Positions 1 through 12,329 are shown, counted from the stretch's first letter. The stretch is DNA of 64,000 nucleotides from Pelobates cultripes (GCA_933207985.1 OW240912.1:111812147-111876146), one strand, 5' to 3'. A program made the numbers and translations. Notes: generated by a model from the sequence alone, not told the origin.

Positions 1-673
1 TTTTTTAACCATGCATGAAACTTTCTGAAAATATAAAAAATTCACTCTGAAGATATCACGTGGGATTGGTGAAGTTTATAGAAAGTTTCTATAGGTAAAT
101 GTAACAAGAAAACAAATCAAAGTTTGGATGTGTCTTTAACTTGATGACTGCAGCAGCTCAGTATAACAGGGTGATCGTTTATGTTTGTTCTTTTAGCTTT
201 TTAATATACTCATAGCACCAAAGATGCATTCATATCGACATCATGTTCTTTTCAGCTTTGCCCTAAGATGCTTCTACTTATATTTGATTTAGTTCTGCTT
301 GAATGTACGCTCAAAAGTAATAAAAAAGGATATGCTAATCATTTATCATTTTACTCCCAAAGTGAATGTTTAATCCTTAATTTATCTTTTTTGCTACGTT
401 AAGCATAGTGCTTAAATGATTTAGTAAATGCATTTTTAAATATGATCTATAGGGATTTTGCACCATTTTATTATTAATATTCTGTCCATGTACAATACAC
501 TGCTTACCCTTATGGGCCTTCTTCTTGAAGATTTATTAAGACACAGTTGAAATGTTAAACAGGGGCTGTTCCCGTGCAGTTCTGATGCTGCTACATGCTT
601 CCAATCTTTTTTTGTGCACCCATCTTTTAGCCATAGATGTAGTTCTCCAAAGAGCACATGTTGAAGTTCCATA
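1..673. other. gene-free AT-rich DNA
   Basis: No recognisable coding, RNA or transposon signal is visible. A 78-residue open frame on the - strand (436-672) has no family resemblance I recognise and is within the length expected by chance. The stretch ends at the TTAA that borders the MITE beginning at 678. Confidence 0.5.
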
Positions 674-677
674 TTAA

Positions 678-1034
678 AGGGACACTATAGTCACCAGAAC
701 AACTACAGCTTATTGAATTTGTTCTGGTGAGTAGAATCATTACCTTAAGGCTTTTTACTGTAAACACTGTCTTTTCAGAGAAAATGCAGTGTTTACATTA
801 CAACCTAGTGATAACTTCACTGGCCACTCCTCAGATGGCTGTTAGAGATCCTTCCTGGGCCATGGCTACCTAAAATGCATCCAAACATTCAGTATCTCCT
901 CCCTCTGCATGCAGACACTGAACTTTCCTCATAGAGATTCATTGATTCAATTCATCTCTATGGGGGCTAGATGGTGGTTCTAACACTATAGGTTCAGGAA
1001 TACATGTTTGTGTTCCTGACCCTATAGTGGTCCT
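678..1034. mobile_element. TTAA-flanked MITE, 357 bp
   Basis: The element starts AGGGACACTATAG just after TTAA (674-677) and ends CTATAGTGGTCCT just before TTAA (1035-1038). These ends are inverted copies of each other. It encodes nothing. A TTAA target duplication is known for piggyBac and Kolobok transposons, so this is probably a non-autonomous derivative of one of them; which one is inference. The internal text about a cancelled thymine-poor core (aaacactg, cagatggc) resembles the region 37290-37640. The same termini recur at 21685-22205 and 36797-36945. Confidence 0.75.
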
Positions 1035-1312
1035 TTAAAGAGAGAGTGTATGTCTGGAGAGATCAAATTATCAATCATCCACCAATAGTTAATATATAAA
1101 ATTGTCAATTTCTATGGAACTTTGCACTTTTGGTAAAATGAAAATAAGGACACAGTTCAGCTTCAGGGATCTGGAGTGTCCCTTTAAACACAGAGCAGAA
1201 GGGAAAAGGTGTGGGGTGAAAAACTCTGAGACCAGTGATTCTTATATCTCTTTGAATGACATTAGAGATGGTAGTTGGGTTAGGATAAGTGGTGGAAATT
1301 AGATTCATGGAT

Positions 1313-1560
1313 GCATTCAGCATTAGGGCTAGCATTTACACGTAGGAATAGTATTTAAATTTAGGGTTACAGATTCAATTTAGGATTACGATAATTACAG
1401 ATCACATTTGTGTTAGTTAGGTTTAGTGATTTAAAATAGGCTTATGCTCATGGGTGACATTTGAGGTTAGGGGTAAAGATATTTAGGGTTAGGGATAGTG
1501 ACAGACATTATATTTATTTAAGATTAGGGAAATGGAAAGCATTTAGGGTTAAAGGTGGCA
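1313..1560 (+). repeat. degenerate minisatellite with TTAGGG-like units
   Basis: The strand repeatedly shows variants of gcatttagggttaggg, with short AT-rich text between them. TTAGGG or TTAGGGTT occurs several times (for example near 1359, 1480 and 1545). TTAGGG is the vertebrate telomere unit, but the copies are scattered and diverged, so this is at most an interstitial telomere-like or simple minisatellite array. It has no open reading frame of note. Confidence 0.5.
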
Positions 1561-3890
1561 TTTAGTGATGGAAGATAAGATGAGATATGTACGATTATTA
1601 CGATTTATTTACGATTATGGACAGCAGTTAGTTCTCATGGCAGAATTTAGTGCCTTAGATAATGTATAGGTACTATTTTGCTTAGAAATAGAGACGGGAA
1701 GAGATAGAAGAAGCAATAGGAGGGGGGAAAAAGTCCTATAGAGAATAGAACAGAGGAATGGGAGAGAACGAAAAGGAAAAACGTGGGAAGATTACTGGAG
1801 AATGGAAACTCAGGGAGAGAAAGGATGACGTAGACTAGAGGGGTAAGAGAAGTGGCAAACACATAAACAAGAGAATCTTTGCACCAGCCGTGCGTGGGGC
1901 ATTTTAACTGGTTAAATGGCTGTGACTGTCTGCTGTGCATCGATGTGAATGTTTACCTGTCTCAGGTAACCCTTGTTAGCTCCTCCAGGTTTTCAGGTCT
2001 AATTACCTTTCAGTACATAGACTTTTATCGAAACTCAATGAAACTTCACTGTTAAGTGATCTCAGGATGACCTTACCAATCAATCACGCCACACAGCTGA
2101 AGAAGACAATAAACATCATGACAGTGCCCTGTAAAGGAGAAGAACATGATCTTACATAGCTCTCATATTTACACAATAAGACCTTGAAATGGGACAAATA
2201 AGTGCAACATATGTGGAGGATTCTGAGAAAGAATATCATTTAAAAAAAATAATAATAATACAAATCTGCTTTAAATACTTTACTTAATAACCATGAATGT
2301 GAACATGCCATGCACATCATGTGGTTGACAAGTTTACATTCAGGTAAGTACACATCTAATCTGTGTAGCATACTGAATACATCACAAACAAGTCTATTGA
2401 TTACAATTTAATTATGTTTTTCTGAACTACCTCTTCATTCTTACTGGAGTTCTTGCCACATAAGAGTAGTGGGAGTTTGAGCGTACAGCTTCATTTTGTG
2501 TTGGGGTTTTGCGGGAGGTTGTCTGCACATCATTAGGAGGTGGGATATAAGCACACAAATTTGGATCTCCATGTGCATAGTCATGTGACTGTTATATCGG
2601 TAGCATTGTATAGTGTTAAAGCCCATAAAAGTCAAATTAATGTATAGCTGAATAACGCTTAGTCTGTAAATATATGCGGAAATCACACTTTGTGACACAT
2701 ACTGGGTTATTCACTAAACACCAAAGTAAGTATAGTTTGGCAAAATTCAGTGAAAATTAATCAGTTCTGACCAGTTTGCAGTGCTCACATTTTCTAAAGC
2801 CGAATTTGGTCTAAATTGGTCATTCTGAACTGAATTTTCATCACTCAGCTGGAAGCATTCAGTCTAGTTTAAAATCCATGCTTTTTGTATTTGAATATTA
2901 TATGATTATATTATATTATATATGATTTAGAAAAATTTACAAAGCACTAATTTTACAAAAAAACAATAATAAATGTGTGTAGGTTTACACATTCACAATC
3001 TGCAAACTATAATTTGCTTGCTGTTTGCGAGAGAATAATAGTAATCAGTATTATTTGCCTACTGACAGCGATATGAAAAGATAGATATCAAAAAACAACA
3101 TATGTAGAAAAAGAAAATGAACACGTTATTTATCCCCATATTGTGAAAGACATCACAAACCCATGGCAGCTATTGGAAAGGACAGCAGTGCACTATTTGC
3201 CTGCTAATATGGAAAAGGAGATTGCAGCCAGATTTCTTAAATCTGAATTTGAACGTATCCTCAGGGAGATTATGTTTGGCATTTGCAGCACAAACCATCA
3301 TCTGTAAGATAAGGTGCACCTGATTTATCATGTGAAATATAATAAATCAACGGATCAGTCTCTTCAAATGATACTAATATTTGGGAGAGCCAGCAGAATG
3401 CTTCTAGCCTGTCTCATAGTGATCTGCAACATTTGGTTTATATAAGTGCTTGGTTGACTAATGTATAATGTCTTGTCCATGACTTCCCTAAGCTGGGTTT
3501 AAAGTTTTCCATTACTGAAATGAGTGACTCAAGAGATTATGGTGCAAAGCCCAGTGTTCCTTGACTCGCTACAGCTATACATTCAGCTCTCGCCCAATCA
3601 CAACACCATGAAACATGTTGTACGGCAAGGTGGACACACACAATACAGATCTGTATCTCCTCTGGTAGTCTCTTTCAGGAAAAAAAAAAAAACTAAATGG
3701 TGACTTCTATAGATAAATAATTCAAAAAGATCATCCAAAAATAATAAAACATTTGGAAAGCTTACCCAAAAATATTACATGTGCTGTAGAGCAATCATAC
3801 TGCTGAGCATTGGACTTCATATCCTTCAAACTCCAAATAGGATGATTGGGAGATGCCATTTTGAATGAACCATTGCAGCACCACCAAGGA
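1561..3890. other. gene-free AT-rich DNA with an old interspersed repeat
   Basis: No coding exon is recognisable. A phrase of the type 'ttattcactaaacaccaaa' near 2706 begins an old dispersed repeat whose relatives recur near 30438, 36668, 43445 and 45509. The rest is unique-looking AT-rich sequence. Open frames on the - strand (1647-1940, 2441-2698) are low-complexity or featureless. Confidence 0.45.
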
Positions 3891-3891
3891 A

Positions 3892-3936
<45 letters not shown>

Positions 3937-3956
3937 AAGAAAGAAGGAAAGAAAGA
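3891..3956 (+). repeat. (GA)n/(GAAA)n microsatellite
   Basis: An almost pure GA run grades into gaaagaaaga text. A serine/leucine-rich frame on the opposite strand is an artefact of this repeat. Confidence 0.95.
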
Positions 3957-4558
3957 CATAAGTTAATAATGTGTAAGATAGTTTTCTTGAGGATCTGGAA
4001 CCTTGCATAAACAGTAAATAAAATAATAATTTCTCAGAAGTATTTATATAGCTCCAGTCATTGTAGGAGTCTTGCAATAAAACTAGAAGTGTTTTGACCT
4101 ATGAGACCTACAGCAATGCCATCAGTGCTGTAACTCATGATAAAACTAATTACTATTGGAAAATTGGAAATAAACATCATATATTATAAAGTATATTGTT
4201 TAGTGCAAAAGGTGAGAGAAACTAAAAAATGATGGCTGGGGAGTATGTATCAACATTTTTTAGCATGAGAAAAATTGTCAGGAGAATGCATTAAAAATCC
4301 ATTCATAATATTCTTGATGATGAAAGAAAATTGCACAGTTCAATCTAGAAAGAAATAAGCTTGCAAGGCAATCAATCAGCTCCTGATTGCAGTGGTTAAC
4401 TAAATCAATAATTGATTAACTAATCATTCCTTCCATTAGTTGCCAATTTACCTTAGGTGCAAATGTCATGATTCCTAGTTTATTCTGTGATCTTTAATGT
4501 CCTGGGAAATAATCCAAACAGTATCATTTGTATTTGAACATCCTTCTCAAGAATAGAT

Positions 4559-4970
4559 ATGCTTTTCTGTGGAACTCCCTTCCCTTCTCCGTTAGACTTT
4601 CATCCAGTCTCCACTCCTTCAAAAATCTTTAATAACACATTTCTTCAGGAAAGCATATCATTTAAACTGTTAGCGGATTTTCATTTCCTCCTCCCTCCCC
4701 CCATGACTCCTCTCCTGCAACTATCAAAAATAACCAGTGAATACTTTTCTAGCAACCTATTTCATTACCCCTACTTATTCCCTTTGTGTCACTATACGCC
4801 ACTCCCTCTAGCATGTAAGCTCATTGAGCAGGGCCCTCAACCCCTCTTTTCCTGTGCATCCAACTTGTCTGGTAACAATTACGTGTCTGTTAATCCACCC
4901 ATTGTACAGCGCTATGGAATTTTGCTGGCGCTTTATAAATAATCAAATAATAATAATAATAATAAGGCCA
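4559..4970 (+). mobile_element. 3' end of a non-LTR retrotransposon (L2/CR1-like)
   Basis: The stretch opens with text that reads as the worn C-terminus of a LINE reverse-transcriptase frame: a 'WNSLP...S.RLSSSLHSFK' pattern, typical of L2/CR1-group proteins. It continues with a 3' UTR carrying 'gtaagctcattgagcaggg' and 'gtacagcgctatggaattt', and it ends in a (TAA)n tail at 4946-4963. The 'cagcgct...ggcgctttataaat' ending is a common vertebrate LINE tail. Related tails occur at 5740-5900, 32735-32810 and 47085-47155. The exact LINE family is not settled. Confidence 0.6.
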
Positions 4971-5734
4971 ACCTGCCCCTAAGGATGAGAAAAGGGATAA
5001 AGTGGCAAATGCTCTAGGGCACGGTTTATGAGATCTGTGTTCCCACATAAAAAGGCACCAACAAACCTATGCCCAGAAAGAGAATGCTGCAAGGATGGTA
5101 CAGATTTAGGCATCTAAGTTCTCTCTATTAAATTAAAGGTTTGAAGTGATGTAAAAAATTAGGCCCATAAATTGTCATATGATGTTTTGCCCATACATAT
5201 CCACATACCTCCATACATGTGCGGTTAATAACGAATGAATTTAAGTGCCTTCAAATTGTTGGCAATATGTTTGACTGTGGCTCAAAACTGCAATCCAGGT
5301 ATTCACTCATGAAAACTTCAGGTTAAGCTGGGATTTTGCCATTGAATGTGCAATTATTTTAAAGGGTTATTCTATGTTTGCATAAAAAAAAAAAAATAGC
5401 CCAAAAAGGGTCCACATAATAGTCATTACACTACAAGGGGCCATAGGTAGCGACAGCAACCTGAGTTCTGTTTCTGGCTCAGATCCATGTTTGGTATGGA
5501 TGGAATAGTGTCATTGTTTTTCCACATGGTGGCAACTGATGTTAACTGACTACTTTATCGCAAAGTCCAGGGTTCTGGCTATAGGTTCTTAATTACCCTT
5601 TTGCCTCATTCCAGAGTCTGGCCTCTAAACTCGGCATAGTTAGAGGCAATGGACAGCTCCAGGATTCTACACTTTCAATGTCTGCCACTGTATTTCCCTA
5701 CTGTTTTTATTGCACGCCAGATTATTAATATTTT

Positions 5735-5905
5735 TATTACTATCGCCATTTATATAGTGCCAACAGATTCCATAGCGCTTCACAATATTATGAGAGGGGG
5801 TATTTAACAATAAATAGGACAATTACAAGAAAACTGCTCAAACGATCTTACAGTCTATAGGAGGTTGGGGTCAAGCTTATCAGAGGCACTACATTGCTAT
5901 TACAT
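5735..5905 (-). mobile_element. LINE 3' end fragment (L2/CR1-like), reverse orientation
   Basis: On the - strand this reads as the same tail as at 4559-4970: 'gcgctatggaatctgttggc' followed by an A-rich (TAA)-like end near 5735. The + strand text about 'acaataaataggacaatta' and 'cttacagtctataggagg' is a familiar upstream part of such tails. No reading frame remains. Confidence 0.5.
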
Positions 5906-6199
5906 ACAGTAACAACAGCCAGCAACCTATCGTAGACCTATGTCGTTATTCTCTTACCATCCAGTGTATGCCTTACATTATACTTTTATCATTTCTTGTT
6001 CCACATTTATTTTACTTTAAAATGAGGTATTCATGACTTTTATAAAACTGAATGTGACAAGTTATGGTGCACCTGTGAATCACCTTATTTCTGCTTGTAT
6101 TGCTTATCTGGCATTTGCCTCAACATAAAATGGAGTGATAAAAAAATGTGGTCAGTTTTGATTATTTCAGTAGGCTGTAATTTAGGCTGCTTCATGTTG

Positions 6200-6412
6200 C
6201 TAAATCGTATCTGGGGAATTTGGAGGCCAAGGCAACAGCTTGAATTCTTTTTCATAGTCCTCAAACCATTCCTGAACAATTATTGCAGTGTGGCAGAGTG
6301 CATTATCCTGCTGAAAGAGGCCACTGAAATCAAAGATCACCATTGCCACGAATGGGGTGCACGTGGTCTGCCACCATACATAGCAATCTGTGATCACTGT
6401 GTCTTCTGGCAC
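6200..6412 (-). pseudogene. Tc1-like transposase, C-terminal fragment
   Basis: The - strand frame contains GLFQQDNALCHTA followed by VQEWFEDYEKEFKLLPWPPNSPD. This is the second part of the Tc1/mariner DDE catalytic domain, with the conserved QQDNA aspartate and the WPPNSPD block. A stop follows shortly after NSPD, where intact proteins continue with the LNPIEHLWD block. It is a dead fragment; the first catalytic aspartate lies in the deleted centre. Confidence 0.85.
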
Positions 6413-6533
6413 CTTTCTATCATGGTCGGCATTACATTTTTCAGCAACGTAAGCTTCAGAAGCTCTTCTGTGTGATCAGATCAGACGGGCTAGCCTCCCA
6501 ATGTGCATCAATGAGTCTTGGGCACCCATGGGC

Positions 6534-6767
6534 CTAATGCTGATTTTCCAGTTGTCCTTCCTTGCACAACGTTTGGTAGTTACTAACCACTGCACATCGG
6601 GAACACCCCTCAAGAATTGCCATTGTGGTGATGTTCTGACCCAGTTGTCTAGCTATCACTATTTGACCTTTGTCAAAGTCACTCAGATCTTTTTGCGTTC
6701 CTCCATTATTCCTGTTTCCAACACAATTTAAGAACCGATTGTTCAATTGATACCTAATATATCCCAC
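6534..6767 (-). pseudogene. Tc1-like transposase, N-terminal fragment
   Basis: The - strand frame has '[20 protein letters not shown]', the start of the paired-like helix-turn-helix DNA-binding domain of Tc1 transposases. It continues with a worn '[19 protein letters not shown]'. The frame then leaves transposase similarity, consistent with the internal deletion separating it from the C-terminal piece at 6200-6412. Confidence 0.85.
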
Positions 6768-6854
6768 CCCTTGACAGGTGCCATTGTAATGATATAATCA
6801 ATGTTATTCACGTCACCTGTCAGTGGATTTAATGTTGAGGCTGTTCAATGTATT

Positions 6855-8674
6855 TAAGAATTGCTATTACACATTCAGTGAATACCTGTAGCTGGTTTAT
6901 TCTGTAAGGTCTATGCCTTCATGCGTATGTTGCTTTGGTCTAGTCTTACGCACAGATTATAAGAAAACCTTACAAATATATACTCATGACATCCCGAGAG
7001 ATGATGAACTGTCAGTTTAGTTCCAACTCATGTGTCCAACTGTTTCATTCATAGTCCTGTCTAATCACGTCCTGCTCCTATGCGTACACATCAAAGCACA
7101 CGGAGCAAATGCGTCATTATATATTTGAGAACACAGAATGTGAATCTGGATAGCTCTGGTTGAAAGATTGGATACACAGAAATCAGTAACGACAGAGGAT
7201 AGATCGTAATAGTAGGTCAGCATTCAGTATAGGCACTGCACCGCTTGAAATAAAAATAAGTTGCTTACATTTTTACAGAAGAAGCTTTCTTTAATTTTAT
7301 GCATTGCTTTAATATTAGAATTAAAAAATAATTTAATGGCATATTCTATAACTCCCACAGCTGCCTGGATCACATATTCCCACTCATGCCAATGAGCGTT
7401 TTCACTCCATACCAACATTCCAGCAACTTTGAATGAAATGAAAACATAGCTTCTGTGTGTGATTCATGGCCTTGGTATGAACAAAGTATGCTCAAAGCCT
7501 AAAATGGTATATATCAGTTAAAAGTGAAATCTGTAGGAGGAACTATAGGTTTCATTGCTATTTAGGATTGGAGACTCTGTGGCCACAAACCCATAGGATG
7601 TTATCATATAGCAGTGGGATAGGCATTTCAAGAACGAGACATCAGTGCATTACTAAATATTTAGTATACATTCTTACTATGCAACACATACCCATGCTAA
7701 TATCCTGTGGTGAAAACATCAATGAACAGAACCCCCCAGAAGGTATAAAATTAAATTCAACAACAGTTTGCTTTTTTTAGTATAATATAATTTGTTGCTC
7801 GTTCAACATAAAATTAATGAGCCTTAATGAGCTCCCACATGTAACATTTCAGATCAGAGTGCCATGATGTACGAAAGGTTTTTGTACTTTAGATAACAAA
7901 CAATTCAAAGATCAATTATACATCTATTACAGGATTACCCTGGATGAAAAGTTCAGAATTGCAGTGTAAAAATGTTTCTTATGTTCCAGAGTAATTCAAT
8001 CGTTTACAAGTATGAATTATATAACTAAAAATAGATTCTATTATATTTAAGTCATAACTGATACCAATTTTATATAAAAAATGCATACATTTAAAAAGTC
8101 TGTCATATCAAAAGAAAACTGAACAGCAGTGCAAACATCTTTTAAAAGTCTTTCAATATGTTTTTTTTATTTCTTATTCACACATTACACTTAATCACAC
8201 AATCACACTTAATCACAGGTAAAGGATTAGATTTTTCATCAGGGCAGTAGCAGCGCGTATATGGTAGAGATGGGCTTTTTCACCGGCATCTCTGCTCCCA
8301 AAAGTCACAATATGTCCCCAGACTGTTCTTAAAGGGCCAGCATGGTCCAATAAAAATCCATAAGCTCCAATTCTGGTTTTAAAGGGCACCATCTCTTAGG
8401 AGCCATAGTCAGCATGCAGGAGGCAAGCAGCCCCCTCCAAAAACCAGTGGTGAGGTCCCTTTCGCCACAATGATCTTTTCAAAGATCGTGAGAGCAGTAC
8501 TAGTATGTGATATGCGGCGTGGTACATGAGTTTTCCACCAGGAGGTCAGCTGTAAATAGGAGTGGTGTGCAGTTTTCGGTAGTTTGTGGCAATTTTTTTT
8601 AAATGGTCATGCATGGCTAGTTTGCCCTTGTCCAGGAGGGTGTGTATACAAGACACACCACACCTGTTCCAAAC
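6855..8674. other. gene-free AT-rich DNA
   Basis: No exon, RNA or clearly bounded repeat was recognised. Small open frames (7224-7418 -, 7568-7780 +) show no domain. The GC content rises from about 8230 towards the hAT-like element beginning at 8683. Confidence 0.45.
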
Positions 8675-8682
8675 CCTGTAGT

Positions 8683-9492
8683 CAGTGGCGTACACACAAT
8701 CCATGGGGCCGCAAAACTGATCCGTGGGCCACCCCTCTACCTTGACCCTCTCCCCCCCCCTCTCTACCCTGACCCTCTATCTCCCCTGACCGTGGGCCCC
8801 CTCGACACATACATACAGACACAAACACATACACACAGACAGACACACACATCCCCGACAGACACATACATACACACACACAGACACATAGACATACATA
8901 CATACACACATACAGAGACACAGACACACACATACATACAGATACACACAGACACACACATACAGAGACACATACACACATACAAAGACACAGACACACA
9001 TACATATAGAGACACACACATACAGAGACACACATACATACAGAGACACACACACCTACAGAGACACACACACACATACAGAGACACACACGTACAGAGA
9101 CACACATACATACACACATACATACACAAAATGTTTCCTACCTTTTGTGACATTCCCTGGGGTCCAGTGGTGGCTCAGCCTGATGGGAGTCAGAGTTCCC
9201 ACTGTATGCTGGGTGGCGTGACCAGGGTGTCACTTCCTCCCAGCAGTGATGTCATCACATGGGGCCCGGTCACGCTGTTAAAGCACCCAACGCTGACCGG
9301 GCCCCCTGATAATCCATATCTATCAGGTGGCCCTGACAGCATGGGCCACCCGATGGACCTGTTAACATGCGGCCTCGGAAGTTTGCCGTGCGGGCCGGGG
9401 TCTCAAAACGTGGCAGCTGGGCGGCCGGGCCCCCTGGAGTGACGGGCATGGTCACAGCTGCGACCCCTGCGACCTCGGTATGTACGCCGCTG
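8683..9492. mobile_element. hAT-like non-autonomous element with CA-rich core, 810 bp
   Basis: The left end reads CAGTGGCGTACACA and the right end, reversed, CAGCGGCGTACATACC, so the termini are inverted copies. They are flanked by CCTGTAGT (8675-8682) and CCTGTAGC (9493-9500), an 8-bp target duplication with one mismatch. CAGxGGCG-type ends plus an 8-bp duplication are the hAT signature. There is no transposase. The centre (8802-9130) is an expanded CA-rich minisatellite and the right part is GC-rich. Long open frames on both strands here come from the repeat and are not genes. Confidence 0.8.
8802..9130 (+). repeat. CA-rich minisatellite (acacatacatacagagacac-type units)
   Basis: Irregular units of the form acacatacagagacac and gacacacacata run for about 330 bp inside the hAT-like element 8683-9492. 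They create unstable open frames on both strands (histidine/threonine-rich on +, cysteine/valine-rich on -) that should not be read as proteins. Confidence 0.9.
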
Positions 9493-9500
9493 CCTGTAGC

Positions 9501-10479
9501 TAAAGTCAGGTATCACATGCACCAGTGCTTTAATGGGGGTTGAGAGGGGGATCGGCTGGCAGCTGCACAGAAGTTTGCGTGATACATCTAAAAAAATTTG
9601 TTTTGCTAGAGTGGCTGGGAGTGCTTGTGAGGTGCTTCCTCTTTGCTGGGGTGACAACTACATCTTGGTTTTGATGTCAAAAAGTGCAGATTTCAATAGA
9701 AATTGCCAACGTTTATAGATTAACCTTGTTACATCCAGTGGCTGTCAATCAGACAACTGGTCCATTTACTTCTTGTTTCAGTTAGCTCAGTGGAGCTAAA
9801 CTCAAGAGGCAGCAATTGTCCAGAGCACCAAAAGTCTGGGCTGGGTTAGAAGATAAGAGAACTGCAACTTTTGAAATCTGTTTTTAGATACACCACAATA
9901 AAAAAAAAATCCATAATTATATACATGCATGTTTTCATTTTGGGTATATCTACCATATAGATTTTTTTTTTTTTTTGGGCTATGTTATTGGAGAGGTATA
10001 GTTGAGATAGACAGACAGACACGTTTGTCATGTATCTAATATAAGTTTACATTTTTAATGTCATGCATTTGTTGTAATGGTCTAATGCACCAATCTAAAT
10101 ATACAGAAAGCTAAATACACATAGGTTAGGTTGATTAATTTAAATGGATTTGGACATATCCATTTAAATGGATTTGGACTCAATCTACACTGCCAGAATA
10201 CACGCAGAATAATGCATTTTTATGTATTGTTCATGAATTTTAAAGTATTTAGATATTAAAAGATGTTATAGAGAATTATACTTAATACATACTCACAAAT
10301 TGAATACATATAAATAGAAATAGCCCACCATCCTGCAGGGAGACAGTGCGGGAGGGAGAAGAGTCAACCGCAGTGGAGCATGAAGAGCCTTCACTCACAC
10401 AGCAGCAGGACTCCAAGCCACCCTCCTGGCACATAAGGTAAGCTAGAGGGAACAGGAGGGTGGCTGTAAAATATGAGTG
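9501..10479. other. gene-free DNA with short local duplications
   Basis: A poly-T run lies at about 9961-9976. A short tandem copy of 'atttaaatggatttggac' occurs at about 10138-10180. No exon or defined transposon is visible. Confidence 0.45.
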
Positions 10480-10985
10480 TGTGTATGAGTTTGAATGTGT
10501 GTGTATGTGTGTGAGAGTATGAGTGTGTGTATGTGTATGAGTTTGAGTGTGTGTGTGTATGTATATGAGTGTGTATGAGTTTGTGTGTGTATGAGTGTGT
10601 GTGTATATGAGTTTAAGTGTGTGTATGAGTGTGTGTATGAGTTTGAGTGTGTATGAGTGTGTGTGTGTGTGTGTGTGTGTGAGTATGAGTGTGTATGTGT
10701 AAGTGTGTATGTGTATGAGTGTGTGTATGTGTATGAATTTGAGTGTGTGTGTGAGTATGAATGTTTGTATGTATGTGTGTGTGTGTGTGTATATATATGT
10801 CAGGTGTGCTTTTGTGTCTGCGCACACATCTGTGTATGTGCATCTGTGTGTGTGTTTTTATGTCAGTGTGTGTTATGGTGTGGGCATGTATCAATGTTTG
10901 TGTGTGTCAGGGTACATGTGTGTATGTGTTGGTGTATTTATGTGCATTAATATCTGTGTAAGTATGTATGTATGTATGTCATAGT
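10480..10985 (+). repeat. TG-rich minisatellite/microsatellite tract
   Basis: About 500 bp of variable units such as gtgtgtatgagtttgagtgt and (TG)n runs. Several overlapping open frames on both strands are by-products. The 3' part of a hAT-like element (11290-11406) lies downstream, so this tract may be the core of a truncated copy of the family seen at 30916-31891. Confidence 0.9.
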
Positions 10986-11289
10986 GTATGTGCATACATC
11001 CAAGCAGTCAAACACCAGCACAACATACAAGCACACTCCAGCAATCAAACAGAAATATTAGATACAAACACACCTCTGCATTAAAACAAAAACAAAATAT
11101 ATACAAACACACCCCTTCACTCAAACACAAATACTTCACACAAATGTACATCTGCATTTAAAAGTGAACATTCAGACACACCCCTGCAATCAAACGCAAA
11201 CATTACATACAAACACACCCCTGTATTATACACAATAACTATATACAAGCACCCCTTCAAATACCAACACTGTACATTACACTATAGCG

Positions 11290-11406
11290 CCAGTAAATGC
11301 CACAGCGCTGTACAGATATACAACCGAGAAATTTTGACTTGGGGTGCCTTGGAAAAATACTGATATATTAAGGGCACCTTGAACCTAAAAAGTTTGGGAA
11401 CCTCTG
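11290..11406 (+). mobile_element. 3' terminal fragment of a hAT-like element
   Basis: The text with 'gccacagcgctgtacagat', 'gccttggaaaaatactg' and 'gaacctaaaaagtttggga' matches the right end of the complete element at 30916-31891. It ends AGTTTGGGAACCTCTG, the inverted form of the CAGGGGTTCCCAAACT terminus. No matching left end was found upstream, so this copy is truncated or rearranged. Confidence 0.7.
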
Positions 11407-11859
11407 GTCTACAGGTTATTGATGAATTTAACTTGTTAAGAGAGATGCATTTGAAAATAACGTTTGTACTAGAAGAGTTACTGGATTTAAATTGAACAGA
11501 TGCTGGGGATAATGCTGCCTTTTCCATTTCACAGACCCAACCGTAATCCTTATGATGAACCTTGAACACTGCCTAAAACACTATAGCTACTTTCAACATT
11601 AAATCCACAAGGCCCCCTCAAGGTTTAAGAAAGTCTAGTCAGAACTCTTTCCAGTGTGATACATACAATTGTGGTTGCACATCATATTGGTGTCTGGTGC
11701 CGTCATGTGGGGGTCACCTATATACACATTTCTGTTTTAGATCGTGTTAGATATAGTGTCCCTGCAACATGCTAGTGGAAAAGTCACCTAATTGTTCTTC
11801 CTGGGTCACAGAAAGCACAGGGTTTATGACAGCAGGCTTCAGAGATCCTCTGCTATTAT

Positions 11860-12325
11860 AGGTATAGCTTAATTAAACAGTTTTGTGTAGGAGTTAAGCC
11901 ACATTTGTGTCTGTCCATGCAGCCCTAGTCACACTTCCCTTAGCCATGACTCATACAGCCTGTGTGAAAAAAAGTTTTAATTTTCAATCAGATATTAACT
12001 TACTTTAGATGTTTGCTTCACCTGCTCTGTAAATTGAACTTTAATCAAGTACAGGAGACTCCTGCAGGGTCTATCAAACAGTAAACAGTATAGGAGATGA
12101 GAAATACTAAATTAAATGGAATTTGCAATAAATAAAGTGTAAACATTAGATCGCTTTTTACAGGAAGTGTTTAGAAAGGTTGTGTAAGTCACATGCAGAT
12201 AGATGTGGCTAGGGTTCTGCAAACAAAGTGAAAAAGAGCATTGAGCAGTGAGACTGCAGGGGTATGATCTATTCACCAATACTGACTCATTAAACTAAAG
12301 CTGTTTTGGTGATTATATTCTCCCT
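11860..12325. mobile_element. diverged TTAA MITE
   Basis: The interior (gccctagtcacac, acagcct, gattgagcagtgagactgcaggggtatgatcta) follows the copy at 21685-22205, and the right end 'gattatattctcccTTTAA' is a worn form of its terminus. The left terminus is not clear. It encodes nothing. Confidence 0.55.
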
Positions 12326-12329
12326 TTAA

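Larger units (their letters stand above)
6106..6850 (-). mobile_element. internally deleted Tc1-like transposon
   Basis: The right terminus lies against TA at 6851-6852 and reads, on the - strand, CATTGAACAGCCTCAACATT. A diverged partner containing gcctcaacataaaatggag starts after TA at 6105-6106. The element is about 745 bp, whereas full Tc1 copies of this group are near 1.2 kb, so roughly 450 bp of the centre is missing. Two transposase pieces remain in - strand frames (see 6534-6767 and 6200-6412). It is non-autonomous. Confidence 0.8.

Noticed and set aside
436..672. A 78-residue - strand frame, considered as a possible small gene.
   Set aside because: No family resemblance, no splice context, and a length within chance expectation in this composition.
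8642..9442. A 266-residue + strand frame and several Cys/Val-rich - strand frames.
   Set aside because: They arise from the CA-rich core of a hAT-like element. The composition follows the repeat on both strands.
10282..10984. Histidine/threonine-rich (-) and cysteine/valine-rich (+) frames.
   Set aside because: By-products of the TG-rich tract.
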